NCBI GenBank assembly: GCA_963920575.1
Contig: OY986972.1
Span: 11,792,010-11,856,009 of the forward strand
Direction: 5' to 3'
DNA from: Narthecium ossifragum
Taxonomy: Eukaryota; Streptophyta; Magnoliopsida; Dioscoreales; Nartheciaceae
DNA length: 64,000 nucleotides
A model generated the notes under the pieces. It did not search any database, was not told the origin of the DNA, and saw only the letters and a program-made list of their open reading frames with translations. Below, in pieces: positions 10,937 to 23,016 of this stretch. The position numbers were made by a program, and so were the translations under genes. The stretch's first letter is position 1; every line of letters starts with the position of its first letter.

Positions 10937-13900
10937 TACCAAAATAATCCTTATTCCAGTACATACAACCAAGGTTGGAGGAATCATCCGAACTTTTCAT
11001 GGAAAGATCAAGGTAATACAGGGAGCAGTAATCCGAGACCTTTCATTCCTCCTAGTTTCCAGCCAAGACCCCCTCAACAAGAGGGTAAGCAACCATGGGA
11101 GATAGCTATTGAGAAGTTAGCCAATGCCAGTTCAGAGAGGTTTGAGAGGATGGAAGCAAAAGTTGAGCAATTGGCGAGTTCCAGCAGAAATGTAGAGTTA
11201 CAATTGGGGCAATTGGCCAATTCCATCAACTCTCGTGGACAAGGTAATTTGCCTAGTAAAACAGAGGTTAACCCAAAGGAGCATTGCAAGGCAGTTATCT
11301 TGAGAAGTGGTAAGCAGCTTGGTCAGGTAAGTGGTGAGCCTATACATGGTGATGAAGAAGATCAGTATGAAGTGAGCAAGAATGTCAGAGAAGAAGTCGA
11401 TGACTTAGTAAATGCACCAGCTACATTACCACCGGTTGAACCATATATCCCTCCCATTCCTTTTCCTCAAAGACTTAAGCAGAATAAAATGGATCAACAG
11501 TTTGAGAAATTTTTAAAAGTGTTTAGGCAACTTCACATTAATATTCCTTTTGCAGATGACTTAGCACAGATTCCTGCTTATACAAAGTTTCTAAAGGAGA
11601 TCATGTCAAAAAAGAGGAAATTGGAGGACTTCGGGACCATTGCCTTGACAGAGGAATGCAGTGCTATCATCCAAAATAAGCTTCCACCAAATCTGAGAGA
11701 TCCAGGGAGTTTTTCTATTCCCTGTACTATCGGTGATGTTAATTTTTCTAAAGTTTTGTGTGATTTAGGTGCTAGTGTCTCGCTAATGCCTTTATCTGTT
11801 GCTAGGAGGCTTGGATTAAAGGAGTTGCAACCTACTACCATTTCATTACAGCTAGCTGACCGATCAGTGAAGTATCCAGTCGGTATTCTTGAGAATGTTC
11901 TGATCAAGGTAAAAAAGTTCACCATACCGGGTGACTTTATTGTGTTAGAAATGGAAGAAGACACCGAGATCCCTATAATTTTAGGCCGACCTTTTCTAGC
12001 CACGGCTGGAGCTGTCATAGATGTTAAGAATGGTAGGTTGACTTTGAAGGTTGGTGAAGAAGAGGTAGAGTTCAATTTGTTTCAAGCTACTAAATATCCT
12101 TCTTTTATTGACCATATTTGTCGAGTTGATGTAATAGATGAGGCAACCAAGGAGGTTCTTATATATGGAATAACAAAGGAACCTCTTGAGACTTGTTTAG
12201 TGAATGCCGGGACAACTAATGATGATAACATGGAGGTTGCAGAAGTGGCGTGTGCATTGGATGCTACAGGTCCAAAGTTGAAGCGAAGAGGTAGTCATTT
12301 TGAGGATCTTGGTAAAGGTAAGCCACTCCCTCTTCCTTCTAATGTGCAAGCACCAATTTTGGAGTTGAAACCATTACCGTCACATCTCAGGTATGCATTT
12401 TTAAGTGAGAATAATACTTTACCTGTGATTGTGAGCTCTTCTTTGTCTGATGTTGAAATTGACAAGTTGATGCGTGTTTTGAGATTGAGAAGAAAAGCCA
12501 TAGGATGGACTATATCAGATCTTAGAGGAATTAGCCCTTCACTGTGTATGCATAGAATTCTCATGGAGGATAACCATAAACCTATTGTTGAAAATCAAAG
12601 AAGGTTAAATCCTAACATGAAAGAAGTGGTGAGGGGTGAAGTTCTTAAATGGTTAGATGCCGGAATTATCTATCCTATATCTGATAGTTCATGGATTAGT
12701 CCAGTACAGGTGGTACCTAAGAAGGGTGGGATGACTGTAGTGCATAATGAAAATAATGAAATAATTCCCACTAGGACAGTAACTGGGTGGCGAGTATGTA
12801 TAGATTATAGGAAACTTAATAGTGTTACCCGTAAGGATCATTTTCCTTTACCTTTTCTAGATCAGGTGCTAGAGAGACTTGCTGGGAATAACTATTATTG
12901 TTTTCTAGATGGTTACTCAGGGTACAATCAAATTCCTATATCCCCTGAAGACCAAGAAAAGACTACCTTTACTTGTCCTTATGGTACATTCGCATTTCGT
13001 AGAATGCCTTTCGGATTGTGTAATGCACCTGCTACATTCCAAAGATGCATGATGGCTATTTTTTCTGACTTTGTTGAAAGAATAATGGAGGTTTTCATGG
13101 ATGATTTTTCGGTTTTTGGATCTTCTTTTGATAGCTGCTTGGACAATTTGTCTCAGATTTTGTTGCGTTGTGAGGAAACAAATTTGGTTTTGAATTGGGA
13201 GAAATGTCACTTTATGGTGCAGGAAGGTATTGTGCTAGGCCACAAAATTTCAGGTAGAGGTATTGAGATGGACCGAGCAAAAATAGAGGTTATTGAAAAA
13301 CTGCCACCACCTATCAACGTGAAGGGTGTTAGAAGCTTCCTTGGTCATGCAGGATTTTACAGGCGGTTCATTAAAGATTTTTCTAAAATCTCTAAACCTC
13401 TTTGTAATTTGTTAAATAAGGATGTGGTGTTTGACTTTGATAAGGATTGTTTAAATGCTTTTAGCAGGTTGAAACAAGAACTGATGTCAGGACCAATTAT
13501 GGCAGCCCCAGATTGGAGTTTACCATTTGAATTAATGTGTGATGCGAGTGATTTTGCTTTGGGAGCTGTTCTTGGTCAAAGGAAAAACAGGAAGTTGCAT
13601 ATATATTATGCTAGTAGAGTTTTAAATGATGCACAGCTGAATTATGCAACTACTGAGAAAGAATTTCTTGCTGTTGTATTTGCTTTTGACAAGTTTCGAT
13701 CTTATCTTGTAGGTTCCAAGGTGATTGTATTCACGGACCATTCAGCGATCAAGTATTTGCTACAAAAGAAAGATGCCAAACCACGCCTAATTAGATGGGT
13801 GTTGCTCCTTCAAGAATTTGATATTGAAATTCGAGACAAGAGAGGCATGGACAATGTTGTGGCAGATCATTTATCTAGATTAGAAGGGCAGTCAAGAGAA

Positions 13901-15253
13901 GATGAGGTTCCCATTAATGAAAGTTTTCCAGATGAGCAGTTATTGGTGGTTTCAGCCATTCCTTGGTATGCGGATTTGGTAAACTATTTAGTAAGTGACA
14001 TTGTTCCCCCTGATTTGAGCTATCAGCAAAAGAAAAGGTTTTTCTTTGATGTGAAGCATTACTTTTGGGAGGAACCACTTCTTTATAAACATTGTGCAGA
14101 TGGGATGATTAGAAGATGCGTTCCTGAGGATGAGATGAAGGATATCCTTGATCATTGCCATTCCTTGGAGTGTGGTGGACATTTTAGCATCTCCAAGACA
14201 GTTGCAAAAATATGGCAATCTGGTTTTTATTGGCCAACCATGTATCATGATGCTAGGAAATATGTGAGTATGTGTGATAGATGTCAGAGGGTTGGCAGTA
14301 TTTCGAAAAGGAATGAAATGCCCTTGACGAGTATCCTGGAAGTTGAATTGTTTGATTTATGGGGAATTGATTTCATGGGCCCATTTCCTTCATCCTTCAA
14401 CAGTCAGTATATTTTGGTAGCAGTGGATTATGTTTCCAAGTGGGTTGAAGCTATTGCAACCCAGACAAATGATTCTCGGGTGGTGATGAGATTTGTGAAG
14501 AAGAATATATTTTCAAGATTTGGTGTGCCGAGAGCCATTATTAGTGATGGAGGCTCCCATTTTTGTAACCGGTCATTTGAGAACTTGTTGAAGAAATATG
14601 GGGTTACTCATAAGGTGGCGCTTGCTTATCATCCCCAGGCAAATGGGCAAGTGGAACTTGCTAATAGGGAACTGAAGCAAATTTTAGAGAAAACAGTGAG
14701 TAGTTCAAGGAAGGATTGGGCAAACAAGTTGGATGATGCTCTTTGGGCATATAGGACAGCTTTCAAGACACCCTTGGGTATGTCTCCTTACAAACTTGTC
14801 TTTGGAAAGTCTTGTCACTTACCAGTTGAATTGGAGCATAGGGCCTATTGGGCAGTTAAGGAGCTAAACATGGACTTGCAAGCTGCAGGAGAAAAAAGGT
14901 TTTTACAGTTGAGTGAGTTGGAGGAATTCAGGTTGGATTCCTATGAAAATGCTAGGATTTATAAGGAAAAGACCAAGCATTGGCATGACAAGCACATTCA
15001 GATTAAAAACTTTGAAATTGGACAGCAAGTGTTACTGTTCAACTCAAGACTTAAGCTATTCCCGGGCAAGCTTCGATCTAGGTGGTCCGGTCCATTCACG
15101 GTAACAAAAGTATATCCTTATGGTGCTATTGAGGTGCAGAGTGAATCCACTGGGACATTCAAGGTTAATGGGCAGCGTTTGAAGGCTTATTTTGGTAGCA
15201 ATGCAGTTCCTAAAGGAGTTACTTACCCCTTGGAGAATCCTACCTATGGTTGA
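10937..15253 (+). CDS. pol: Athila-1 Pol (PR-RT-RNase H-IN), in frame with gag
   Basis: Open for about 1,438 codons after the gag stop; the first internal ATG is 11150. Numbering from that ATG, the protease is near residue 205 (DLGAS). RT follows, with [11 protein letters not shown] near 585 and the catalytic FMDD near 649-652. RNase H starts around 795 ([12 protein letters not shown]) and ends with the VADHLSRL region. Integrase has an H/C zinc region ([17 protein letters not shown]) and catalytic D1074, D1133 and E1169 (DD35E spacing). The C-terminal [12 protein letters not shown] and [12 protein letters not shown] stretches are typical of Athila. No frameshift or internal stop was seen, so the enzymes may be functional if the gag stop is bypassed. 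Confidence 0.93.
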   Translation, partial: YQNNPYSSTYNQGWRNHPNFSWKDQGNTGSSNPRPFIPPSFQPRPPQQEGKQPWEIAIEKLANASSERFERMEAKVEQLASSSRNVELQLGQLANSINSRGQGNLPSKTEVNPKEHCKAVILRSGKQLGQVSGEPIHGDEEDQYEVSKNVREEVDDLVNAPATLPPVEPYIPPIPFPQRLKQNKMDQQFEKFLKVFRQLHINIPFADDLAQIPAYTKFLKEIMSKKRKLEDFGTIALTEECSAIIQNKLPPNLRDPGSFSIPCTIGDVNFSKVLCDLGASVSLMPLSVARRLGLKELQPTTISLQLADRSVKYPVGILENVLIKVKKFTIPGDFIVLEMEEDTEIPIILGRPFLATAGAVIDVKNGRLTLKVGEEEVEFNLFQATKYPSFIDHICRVDVIDEATKEVLIYGITKEPLETCLVNAGTTNDDNMEVAEVACALDATGPKLKRRGSHFEDLGKGKPLPLPSNVQAPILELKPLPSHLRYAFLSENNTLPVIVSSSLSDVEIDKLMRVLRLRRKAIGWTISDLRGISPSLCMHRILMEDNHKPIVENQRRLNPNMKEVVRGEVLKWLDAGIIYPISDSSWISPVQVVPKKGGMTVVHNENNEIIPTRTVTGWRVCIDYRKLNSVTRKDHFPLPFLDQVLERLAGNNYYCFLDGYSGYNQIPISPEDQEKTTFTCPYGTFAFRRMPFGLCNAPATFQRCMMAIFSDFVERIMEVFMDDFSVFGSSFDSCLDNLSQILLRCEETNLVLNWEKCHFMVQEGIVLGHKISGRGIEMDRAKIEVIEKLPPPINVKGVRSFLGHAGFYRRFIKDFSKISKPLCNLLNKDVVFDFDKDCLNAFSRLKQELMSGPIMAAPDWSLPFELMCDASDFALGAVLGQRKNRKLHIYYASRVLNDAQLNYATTEKEFLAVVFAFDKFRSYLVGSKVIVFTDHSAIKYLLQKKDAKPRLIRWVLLLQEFDIEIRDKRGMDNVVADHLSRLEGQSREDEVPINESFPDEQLLVVSAIPWYADLVNYLVSDIVPPDLSYQQKKRFFFDVKHYFWEEPLLYKHCADGMIRRCVPEDEMKDILDHCHSLECGGHFSISKTVAKIWQSGFYWPTMYHDARKYVSMCDRCQRVGSISKRNEMPLTSILEVELFDLWGIDFMGPFPSSFNSQYILVAVDYVSKWVEAIATQTNDSRVVMRFVKKNIFSRFGVPRAIISDGGSHFCNRSFENLLKKYGVTHKVALAYHPQANGQVELANRELKQILEKTVSSSRKDWANKLDDALWAYRTAFKTPLGMSPYKLVFGKSCHLPVELEHRAYWAVKELNMDLQAAGEKRFLQLSELEEFRLDSYENARIYKEKTKHWHDKHIQIKNFEIGQQVLLFNSRLKLFPGKLRSRWSGPFTVTKVYPYGAIEVQSESTGTFKVNGQRLKAYFGSNAVPKGVTYPLENPTYG

Positions 15254-15274
15254 TGATGTGGTTGTCAAGCTAAT

Positions 15275-15309
15275 GACATTAAACAAGCGCTTCATGGGAG
15301 GCAACCCAA
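15275..15309 (+). promoter_or_regulatory. Conserved post-stop motif with small hairpin (Athila-1)
   Basis: About 20 nt after the pol stop: GACATTAAACAAGCGCTT then TGGGAGGCAACCCA. The second part can fold as TGGG-AGGCAA-CCCA. The same motif follows the protease stop of Athila-2 (36682-36717), where the stem is longer (GGTGGG/CCCACC). Retention in two otherwise diverged elements suggests a function at RNA level. The role is unknown. Confidence 0.7.
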
Positions 15310-15514
15310 GCTACATCTGTTTAAATTTATTTTTCTTGTTTTAGTTGTTTTAGTTTTCAATAAATGATGCACTGACCCACTCATTTTGCTTGTGTGGTAC
15401 AGTTTCAAAAGAAGGAAGAATTTGTTGTTATCAAAATGCTCGTTCAATAATGATCAACTGGGCACTCGTTCAAGTTTCTTACAAGGGGAGTATTAGTCTT
15501 CCATTTTTCTTTCC

Positions 15515-15555
15515 TTTTACATTGAGGACAATGTGAAAAATAAGTTTGGGGGAGT
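15515..15555 (+). promoter_or_regulatory. Internal hairpin + G-run module (Athila-1, module 1)
   Basis: ACATTG-AGGA-CAATGT hairpin (15519-15534, extendable to about 10 bp with one G-T wobble). After 13 nt comes AAGTTTGGGGGAGTG (G-run 15548-15552). It has the same design as the true PPT module at 16953 but is 1.4 kb upstream of the LTR, so it is a candidate second or central polypurine tract. Confidence 0.75.
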
Positions 15556-16161
15556 GACTTTTGCTGGTTTGGTTATGATAGTGGTGTTGGTGTTGATGCT
15601 GAATTTTTTTTCTTGATGATCACAAGCCTATGATATTACCTTATTGCAATTTGTGGAAAATGCTATTCTGGTCTTGGTTTGTGCTTAATTGTTGTGCTAG
15701 CTTGGTTTATTTGAATTCCTTTGAACAATTATGTGCACAATACTGTGATCAATAAGTTATTTTTTTAGCTTAGAGTATATTTATGTGAATGAGATAGTTT
15801 TTCAAGATCTCACTGAACTCTAGAACCTATTTGATAATCTCCCGAGGCGAAATTCTAGGCAGCACACCATTAGAGAAATGATTTAGGCCATCGTTGGAAC
15901 GTTTGAGCTTTTCTAGCCTACCTTTGTTATATCTATCTCTAGTCACCCTTTTGAGCTTTAACGTTAGCCATTTTTCTTGCATTAACCTGCAATAATCGCA
16001 CCATTCAACCCATGAACACTTATCCTACCTCTCTTCAAGAAAATTTGCATTTGCCGAGCCATTGGAGAAGGGAATAGTTTGTAAAAGGAAGAAGAGCAAT
16101 TTGCAAGCTTTGCAAGTTTATAAATGAAAAGAAAAAAAGAAAAAGAAAAAGAAAAAGAGTG

Positions 16162-16467
16162 TGTGACTATCTAAGATTCGAAGCCTATAGGGCTCGAGTA
16201 GAAGATCCGAGGGGTATTTTATACCTAGTGCCCTAAAGTCATCTGGCTTGGGAGCCACTGATTTGATACTCGCTACATGGGTCCTGTAGACAGCTTAATG
16301 GATCAAGGTATTTTGTTTGTGACTAGCTAAGATTTGAAGCCTATAGGGCTCGAGTAGAAGGTCCGAGGGGTATTTTATACCTAGTGCCCTAAAGTCATCT
16401 GGCTTGGGAGCCACTGATTTGATACTCGCTACATGGGTCCTGTAGACAGCTTAATGGATCAAGGCAT
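16162..16467 (+). repeat. 156-bp tandem duplication in Athila-1 spacer
   Basis: Unit 1 at 16162-16317 and unit 2 at 16318-16467 are nearly identical, both starting TGTGACTA and ending ATGGATCAAGG. Each contains local inverted repeats (GGTATTTTATACC, GGCTTGGGAGCC). The duplication follows a run of GAAAAA repeats. Athila-2 has an unrelated 71-72-bp tandem pair at the equivalent place (37312-37480). Confidence 0.9.
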
Positions 16468-16952
16468 TGCACAGTCATACCACATAAGTTGCTCTTGAAA
16501 GTAAATGTAAATTTTTCGTTCTCTTCCTTTCATTGGTGAAGCTTGTGTTAAATTTTCTTGCTTTGAATTCCAAATCCATTGTGTTAGCAAACACCCTCAG
16601 CTGACCATTACAAGCCCTTGTGAAGTCCTTTTGATCTTTGGTGGTGTGCTTGTACTACATTAGTGGAGAGCTGATTTGAAAAATAGGCATATGAAGTTTG
16701 AGAAACTCATTCTCATAGAGATCAGACATACTGCAATCAAGTTTGCATAAATTGATCCGAGTTGATAGAGTAGCAAGTTGAGATTGGTATTCACACACAC
16801 ACACTCAAAGGATTTCTTGTGAATCTAAGCATGTTCTTGAAATAATCTCAAAACTTGTATCATGTTTAGACTTTTCCCTATTGACAATCTTGAGGCAATT
16901 ATTGTGAGAAATCAATCTAATCTGTTTATTTTGTTTCCGTTTCTGTTACTTC

Positions 16953-16991
16953 TTGCTTGAGGACAAGCAAACATTCAAGTTTGGGGGTATT
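16953..16991 (+). promoter_or_regulatory. Hairpin + polypurine tract before Athila-1 3' LTR (module 2)
   Basis: TTGCTTG-AGGA-CAAGCAA hairpin (16953-16970), 12 nt, then AAGTTTGGGGGTATT directly abutting the 3' LTR. The G-rich tract is the plus-strand primer site. The hairpin loop AGGA is shared with the other families in this window. Confidence 0.85.
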
Positions 16992-18504
16992 TGATGCGGG
17001 AATTATTTCCACACATCTTCTTAAGATTGATTGTCAGATTCAAGTGTTTTACATCATTCCTTGCTCTTTTATCAAGAATTTTAGGTGACTTCTGCATTTA
17101 CTTAATTCTTGGGAATTTTTGGATAATTGCAGGTATTTAGATATTGAATCATTTGAACTTTGGCTGATGGGAAGAAGCAGAATTCGGGCTAGGCCTGGAT
17201 GCAATTGAATACCTAAAGTGCAAAACGAAGTTAATTAAGCAATTCTGGACATTCTGCACAGCAGTTAGTAATTTGAACATAACTTCTTCATACAAACTCT
17301 GATTGGGATGATCCAGGATGTGTTGGAAAGCTAAGGAAGAGCGCTACAACTTTGATGTTTGGAGTTTTTGCTGATTCAGGCTGAATAAAGACAGAAAAAT
17401 TGATGAAGCCATCAGACTCGGAATTGCTGCACCTGCACTTGGGTTGGACGAGATTCATTTTCTTGGAGTCCAGATTTGATTCATGAAGATCCCAGCTGGG
17501 AGCACCACATTTCCTAATTATATTAGGAGTTTATTTGATCTTTCCTTGATTAGTGGGATTGGTATGTGGTTAATGGAAGAAAGGGTGGACACTTTAGGAA
17601 AGATGGCTGGAATTTGAATAGAAGGAGCAGAGAAAGCAGAGAAGAAAAGGCCAGAGAAAGCAGCAGAGAAAGCAGAGAACGGGCAGGAAAAAGAGGCAGA
17701 AAAGGCCAGAGAAAGCTGTAGAGAAAGCAGAGGACGGCCAGGAGAAGAGGATCAGAGTTTTCATTCTATTCTCTCCATCCTAGTTCTGATTGATGATGTG
17801 TATTAATGAAACATTGGTTTTCTTTCTTTCAACCATGAATACCTAGTTTTCTTATTCTAGGGTTTGGATGAAGTCATTGAGTTTCTGATTTGAATTGAGT
17901 TGGGTTGTTGAGAATATTCTTGTTAGTTGCAATTTGATGAAATCGTTTCTTTTTCTTGCAAGTTACTGGCCATGACTTGTATGTTTCAGATGTTGAACGA
18001 AGTAACGAAAGTTGAAGTTTAACATTAGTTCGTGGTTTCATCAAACCTTGATAGTATATGTTAGAAATAAATATATGACAAGGTGACTTTTGTTTAAGTA
18101 TTCCTAAGAGCCCAATGAATCTAAATTAATTCCTGTGATCACGAAAGTAGACATAGAATTAATTTAGGTATTTGAGTTATACCTTGAAAGAGGATTTCAC
18201 ATAAAAATAGGGAATTCAGTCATGATGATTAACAAAGTTCTATTTTCAGCAACCAGATTTAACTTCATTAAAGAGATTCAATCGAAGAAATCAAAATCCT
18301 AGAAACCTTTCATACTCCTCTATTTAATATTTATTTGCTTTCAGTTCAGATTTGTCAGTGTTATATCTCGTTTGGATTGCTTAGATAATATAAGAAATTG
18401 GATACATTGGTACTTGAATCATCCTCCTTGTGGAAACGATACTCTTTTTGCCCTATTCTACTTGTCACGACCCATGCACTTGTGGTAGAGTCTAGGGAAC
18501 ATCA
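16992..18504 (+). repeat. Athila-1 3' LTR
   Basis: 1,513 bp, pairs with 8311-9823 and ends at the TSD GGCAC (18505-18509). Confidence 0.95.
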
Positions 18505-18509
18505 GGCAC

Positions 18510-19046
18510 CGTGAGGTGCACCGACGAGACAGGTTGACGGTGGAGAGGAGGATGGTTGACGGTGGTTGCAGGTGATGAGGGAGGAGGGTAACCTCGATCT
18601 CAGTCGAGGCAGAGCATGGGAGTTTTAGAGAGGACAGAGGAGGCAACTGCGATCTCCTCCGTTGTCACGCTCATCCTTACGTTGGTGATTCGATTGTATT
18701 TGGGAAACCATCCTCATAGCCCTCATAGCCATCAGATAAATTTGAGGCAACCACCCTCATAGCTGTCAGATAAAGAAAAGGCTCTCTTATATAGAGTTAG
18801 AGTTCCTAAATAGTAAATTATGAGATTTAATAGAGTTAGGCAACCACCCTCATACAAGTATAAAATTATACTTGTATAAAAAATTATGAGATTTAATAGT
18901 TCCTAAATAGTAAATTACTAATAAGATGTAAGACTCATATATTAATGATCTATTCCATACATAGATGCAAAAATAATTTTAACTAGCTTATAAAATTAAA
19001 CTCATTGAAAAATAAAAACTATAGTTACAAACCAAACACATTTTCT
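18510..19046. other. Target DNA right of Athila-1, no gene seen
   Basis: The first 150 bp are GC-rich and continue the 8170-8310 sequence. After that comes AT-rich DNA with short local repeats (two copies of CAACCACCCTCATA-type, and repeats of AAATTATGAGATTTAATAG at about 18815 and 18885). This is compatible with a small MITE-like repeat but no clear termini were found. Confidence 0.35.
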
Positions 19047-20673
19047 TTGACACCGAGCTGCTTGCGGTGTGTCGAGCCTTGGAGTGGGCGAAGGAAAGGG
19101 AAGAGCGCAGGATTATTATTGAATCTGATGCAAAGTACGTCGTTGACGTGCTCACCGGTCAAAGAATGTGGCCCCGGGAGAGTGAAGACCCGGCTAAACT
19201 AGTATGGAGGCTTTACTTGGAGTTTGAGTCAGTTTTAGTGATTCATGTCCACCAGTTTGCTAATGTCAAAGCGGACCGAACAGCGAAGTCGTCTCGTCTT
19301 GCCGGCACTGGTTTTGTTTTGCAGGCGGAGTGATACGAGTCGATCCGACTCGACCAACTGGACCCGAACCCAGAAGAGGAACCAAACTGGTTCAGCCTCT
19401 TTCCTAGTTTGACTTGGACTTCCCTAGTTCAAACTAGAGTATTTAATTAGGATTTATTATTATTCTTTATTTGAGTCCTAGTTGATGGTTAGGAATTAAT
19501 TAAGAGTCCCTTTGAGTTAGGAAGTTGAGTTGAGTCAGAAACCTTATTACTTGCTAATCAAGCAAGGGGGTTTTTCTAGTGGATTAGGACTCTGTCAAGG
19601 TCTCTATAAAAGGACCTCAGTAGTTTGTATTAGGTTATGATGCATGAGATGAATGATTAAGAGTAATTAGTAGAATATCATAGGAGTAGAATATCATAGG
19701 AGTAGAAGTAAAGTAGATTCCACCCGAAATACACCATAGATCCACGTTCTTCCCCGTCGGTCATCTTCCCCGCAGCCGGCACCGCCTCCACCAGTGTTTC
19801 TCTCTCTCCCGTCACTTTCTCTCTCCTCCACGTCAGCGCCACGTCACCACTCTCTCTCCTCGTCACCTGCCACGTCATCGTCTTCTTCCTTCCCTCTCTT
19901 CTCTCCCGTACCCTAGCATCTGCCGACCACCGCCGTTCTCTCCTCTCCGGCCAGCCCCGTCGCCACCTAAACCCACCATCGTCTCCCCCTACCTCCCACG
20001 ACTCCGGCCATACCCTTCCCTCCGTCCTTCGTCCCCTCCGGCGCCGTCCCCGACAAGCCTACCTCCGTCCCCTCCGCCGTCAACCCACTTCCAAACCACG
20101 CTAAATCCATCGCCTATCTCCTCCGACCCTCTTTCCGACGTCCTCAGCCACTCCCGGAGCCTCCCTCGTCGTCCTCGACTCCGGCCGACCCAACCTTCAC
20201 CGCCGTCTTCACCCGATCCGGCCGATCCGCCACCCATCTCCCAGATCCACTCCGTTGGAACTCTTCCCCACCTCCAGGCGACGCTTCCTGCCACTACCTC
20301 GACCGCCGCCGCCGCCCCTACGCCGGCAATCTACTCCGGCGAACCACAGCCCTTGGATCAACTCCGGTTCAGCCCAACCAAGTTGGCTCAGCCAACTCTA
20401 ACTTGGTTCAGCCATCCAGTTGATTCAGACTCAACCCACTCTGATTTGGCTCAGCCACTTAACCCACTCCTAGCCGGTTCAGCCAAGCCATTAAACCCAA
20501 TCTGAGCCAGATCTGAACCAGATTCGATCCAGCTTCAGCCCATTGGACTCAAATCAAGTCCGATCAGGCCGATTCTGATCGATTGGAGCAATAGAGACCC
20601 ATTACGAGAGGATCACGAGTAGACCGCTCGTAACACGGAGAAGTGGCTTGAGGCCCTTCACCATATTCTGTGA
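19047..20673 (+). pseudogene. RNase H-like (RVT_3 type) fragment split by a solo LTR
   Basis: The open frame from 19047 to 19330 has the features of plant RVT_3/RNase H domains found in non-LTR retroelements and their derivatives: TELLAVCRALEWAKE, RRIIIESDAKYVVDVL with its acidic residue, and NVKADRTAKSSRL near the end. The frame runs into the solo Fam-T LTR at 19331-20635. Removing that LTR and one copy of its TSD CGGAG, the frame continues at 20641 for ten codons (KWLEALHHIL) to a TGA at 20671-20673. The LTR thus broke the last codons of the domain. There is no start codon and no upstream RT, so this was already a fragment. It is flanked on both sides by AAACCAAACACRTTTTC-like MITE sequence. 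Confidence 0.75.
19331..20635 (+). mobile_element. Solo LTR, Fam-T (TSD CGGAG)
   Basis: It begins TGATACGAGTCGATCCGACT and ends CGCTCGTAACA (1,305 bp). Perfect TSDs CGGAG lie at 19326-19330 and 20636-20640. There is a TATA-like CTATAAAAGG at about 19605 and a repeated ATCATAGGAGTAGA motif at 19677-19705. The 3' part is rich in CAGCCA and CAGATC words. No internal region. Confidence 0.93.
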
Positions 20674-20692
20674 ATAATTCTATCGCCTTTGG

Positions 20693-20892
20693 ATCAACTC
20701 ATAAAAAAAACAACATATTTTCATGTTTTCATTTTCAAAAAATAGTTTTTTGACATTTCAAACCAAACACGTTTTCATATTTTCATTTTCAGAAAATGAA
20801 AACAAAAAACAGAAAATGAAAAAAAAATAGAAAATGAAAACAGAAAACAGAAAATGAAAACATGAAACATTTTCCAAAACCAAACAACACCT
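20693..20892. mobile_element. MITE-like inverted-repeat sequence
   Basis: AT-rich, strongly self-complementary DNA made of TTTTCATTTTC and GAAAATGAAAAC words, with AAACCAAACACG near its left and AAACCAAACAACACC at its right end. This looks like a common plant MITE type. No clean TSD was seen, and part of its left end may lie at 19029-19046 beyond the RNase H fragment. Confidence 0.5.
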
Positions 20893-21149
20893 TAGCTCTT
20901 GAAGTCTTCTATTACGTACTAAATTTCCAGAATATTTGGACTTATATAGATTTTTTTGAAGAATATTCTTCTAATAGACGACGAAGCAGTCCTTTTCACA
21001 TAAATCCATACTTTTAGCCGAATTTCTTGTCTTTTTTTCTCAAATCATGATTAAACCTGAAATCAACTAACAAACTATTAAATACAACTACTCTAGGCCT
21101 AACAAAGGTAAATTAAGGGCTTTAATTATGAATAATTCACGACTCATCA
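20893..21149 (-). mobile_element. Fam-R LTR fragment
   Basis: Aligns with 54485-54739 (shared blocks AGCTCTTGAAGTCTTCTAT, CGACGAAGCAGTC, and AAATCATGATTAAACCTG followed by a long match). On the minus strand it begins TGATGAGTCGTG at 21149. Its other end is lost at the MITE. Confidence 0.75.
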
Positions 21150-22266
21150 CCGATGTCATTAAAGGCAACATGAAAGGCATGCATCCTCCTCTAAACAATG
21201 AAACAAACCATACAAAACAATCAGGCAAAGAAATGATGGACATATAAGCATCATGGCGACATGAAGTAGACATCTTTGCACACTTTTGTCGTAGTGCTAT
21301 CATGAAATCTCAAAGACAAGTTTTGAATGCTCTTATGATGCATGTCCTAATTAATTTTATGAAGTGTCGCGGCCAAGGGAAATTTACAGCAAGAGTTTCT
21401 CACGGGATAGAGGTAGGTGTCATCTAGGCATCTGCGTAAAGAGCATAGAATGGCAATTCGGGAATGGGAGCAACACATTGTACGAAAGGCCCCTACATAA
21501 TTTTTGAGGTTTCATGCACTTCAAAAACACAAACAGGAAGAGGAGTCTTATGTTGTCTGACCTTAGTTAAGTGGTAGTTTCATTTAACTCGGAGGGCATT
21601 TTCATTAAATGCCTGCTGGAAAAGTCTTTTAAACAATTCATAATTGCATTGGAAAGTGCAGAATTCCTGGCGAAGGTGGAAGGAATATAATGTGCAAATT
21701 TCAAGTTGTCTATTAGTGAAAATCCTTCTCAATGTAAGGAACTTCAAACAGACGGACAAAGAGTGAAAAATCTAAGATCAGATGTAAGAGACGAAGAGGA
21801 ATTGAAAAAATAATGCTTAAAAGTCAATTTGGTCATCCCCAAAGAAACCTTAACCAATTTGATATAAATATGAGATAGAAGTTGTATCAACTGCATAACC
21901 ATGGATGAGATGCAAGCAAACAGGATTTTCAAATTTGTTGTCAATAAGAAAGAAGTTCCTCCATACGCCTCCAAGAGGTTGATAAAATTCCAACCTTCTC
22001 TCAACCAAGTTATTGTTCATAGGTTATTATTCACAGGGGTTATTGTTCATGGATTACTGTTCACATCCCTTGAACAGTCAATCAACCCTAAATCCTTCAG
22101 AACCCTAGACTTGTTTCTACGAGATCCAACTATTTCAAATAATACCCTCTACCCTTCAAAAACTTTGGCATCATATGTTTGGTCCTACATAAGATGGTAA
22201 ATTGAGAAAGTAATCACAGAAGCATATAAACTTTTTCTGTTGCAAAAGATACAGTATTAGATATGC
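21150..22266. other. AT-rich stretch, no gene seen
   Basis: No supported coding sequence. The short frames at 21744-22200 lack recognisable motifs. There is a small internal repeat of TTATTGTTCATGG-like words at about 22010-22065. Confidence 0.35.
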
Positions 22267-23016
22267 GGGCAAATAACACTTTACTACCCTATAATTTAGT
22301 AAATGTTTAGTTTGGACCCTATGTTTTAAAACCGTTCAAAATGAACCCTACATTATCAACACCATTCGATTTACTACCGAACACCCAAAGGCGTTAAGTC
22401 ACTAGACGGTAAACCGGCACCTGCTTTGCATGTGACCATTGTTTACCTTCTTTCACCCCGTTAGTGAAGAAAACGCCCGGAGTCCCTCTACCACCTCTTC
22501 GCCGGCCGGAATCTCCATCGTCGATGACGCCAACACATTTCCCAGGTTAGGGTCCCCCCTATCTATTGCCCCATCTATCGTGTCCTGGCGATTGGATGTT
22601 ATTGTCTTCGTGGTCCCAGACAATTTTGATTCTACTTTCTTGGAGTTTTGTGGTCCCAGTGATGTTAACACGCTCTTTAAGCTGTTTAATTCTACTTTTC
22701 ATGCTTCTTTTCATGTAATTTTGTATGGGTCTATTATTCTATGTCATGCTTTCTTTGTTTTGTCACTAACTACAACATGTTGTGGTCCCGGTGCTAGGAT
22801 TCACATGTGATTTATGTTGCTTAGGTTTGTTTACTTGTTAGTTGTTTATTGTGTTTCACAACATTGTGGTACTTGGATGTTTTCCTTGTTTCATCATTGC
22901 CTACAACATGTAATGCCAACAATGCCAATTGTTTACCTTGTTTGATAGTCTTGTTAGTTGTTTTCCTTATTTGGTTAGTGTTCTTTGTTTTCATTGTTTC
23001 ATTTGCTCCATACAGG

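Larger units (their letters stand above)
15254..16991 (+). other. Athila-1 non-coding 3' spacer (no env ORF)
   Basis: 1.7 kb between pol and the 3' LTR, where some Athila elements carry an env-like ORF. No long frame is present. It holds, in order: a conserved AAGCGCT...TGGGAGGCAACCCA motif (15275-15309), hairpin+G-run module 1 (15515-15555), an A/G-rich run (16125-16160), a 156-bp tandem repeat, and hairpin+PPT module 2 next to the LTR. Confidence 0.8.
8311..18504 (+). mobile_element. Athila-1: full-length Athila-type Ty3/Gypsy element (TSD GGCAC)
   Basis: Both LTRs are 1,513 bp and begin TGATGCGGG and end ACATCA. Perfect TSDs GGCAC lie at 8306-8310 and 18505-18509. Between them are a tRNA-Asp primer site, gag, protease, reverse transcriptase, RNase H and integrase in one frame, a 1.7-kb non-coding 3' spacer, and a polypurine tract. 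I count about 13 substitutions and no indels between the LTRs (just under 1%), so the insertion is young. No env-like ORF is present. One in-frame stop separates gag from pol. It could be the autonomous partner for Athila-like non-autonomous copies such as the one at 33194. Confidence 0.95.

Noticed and set aside
15254..16991. Possible env-like ORF in Athila-1
   Set aside because: No frame of useful length between pol and the 3' LTR; the spacer is repeat-rich and non-coding.
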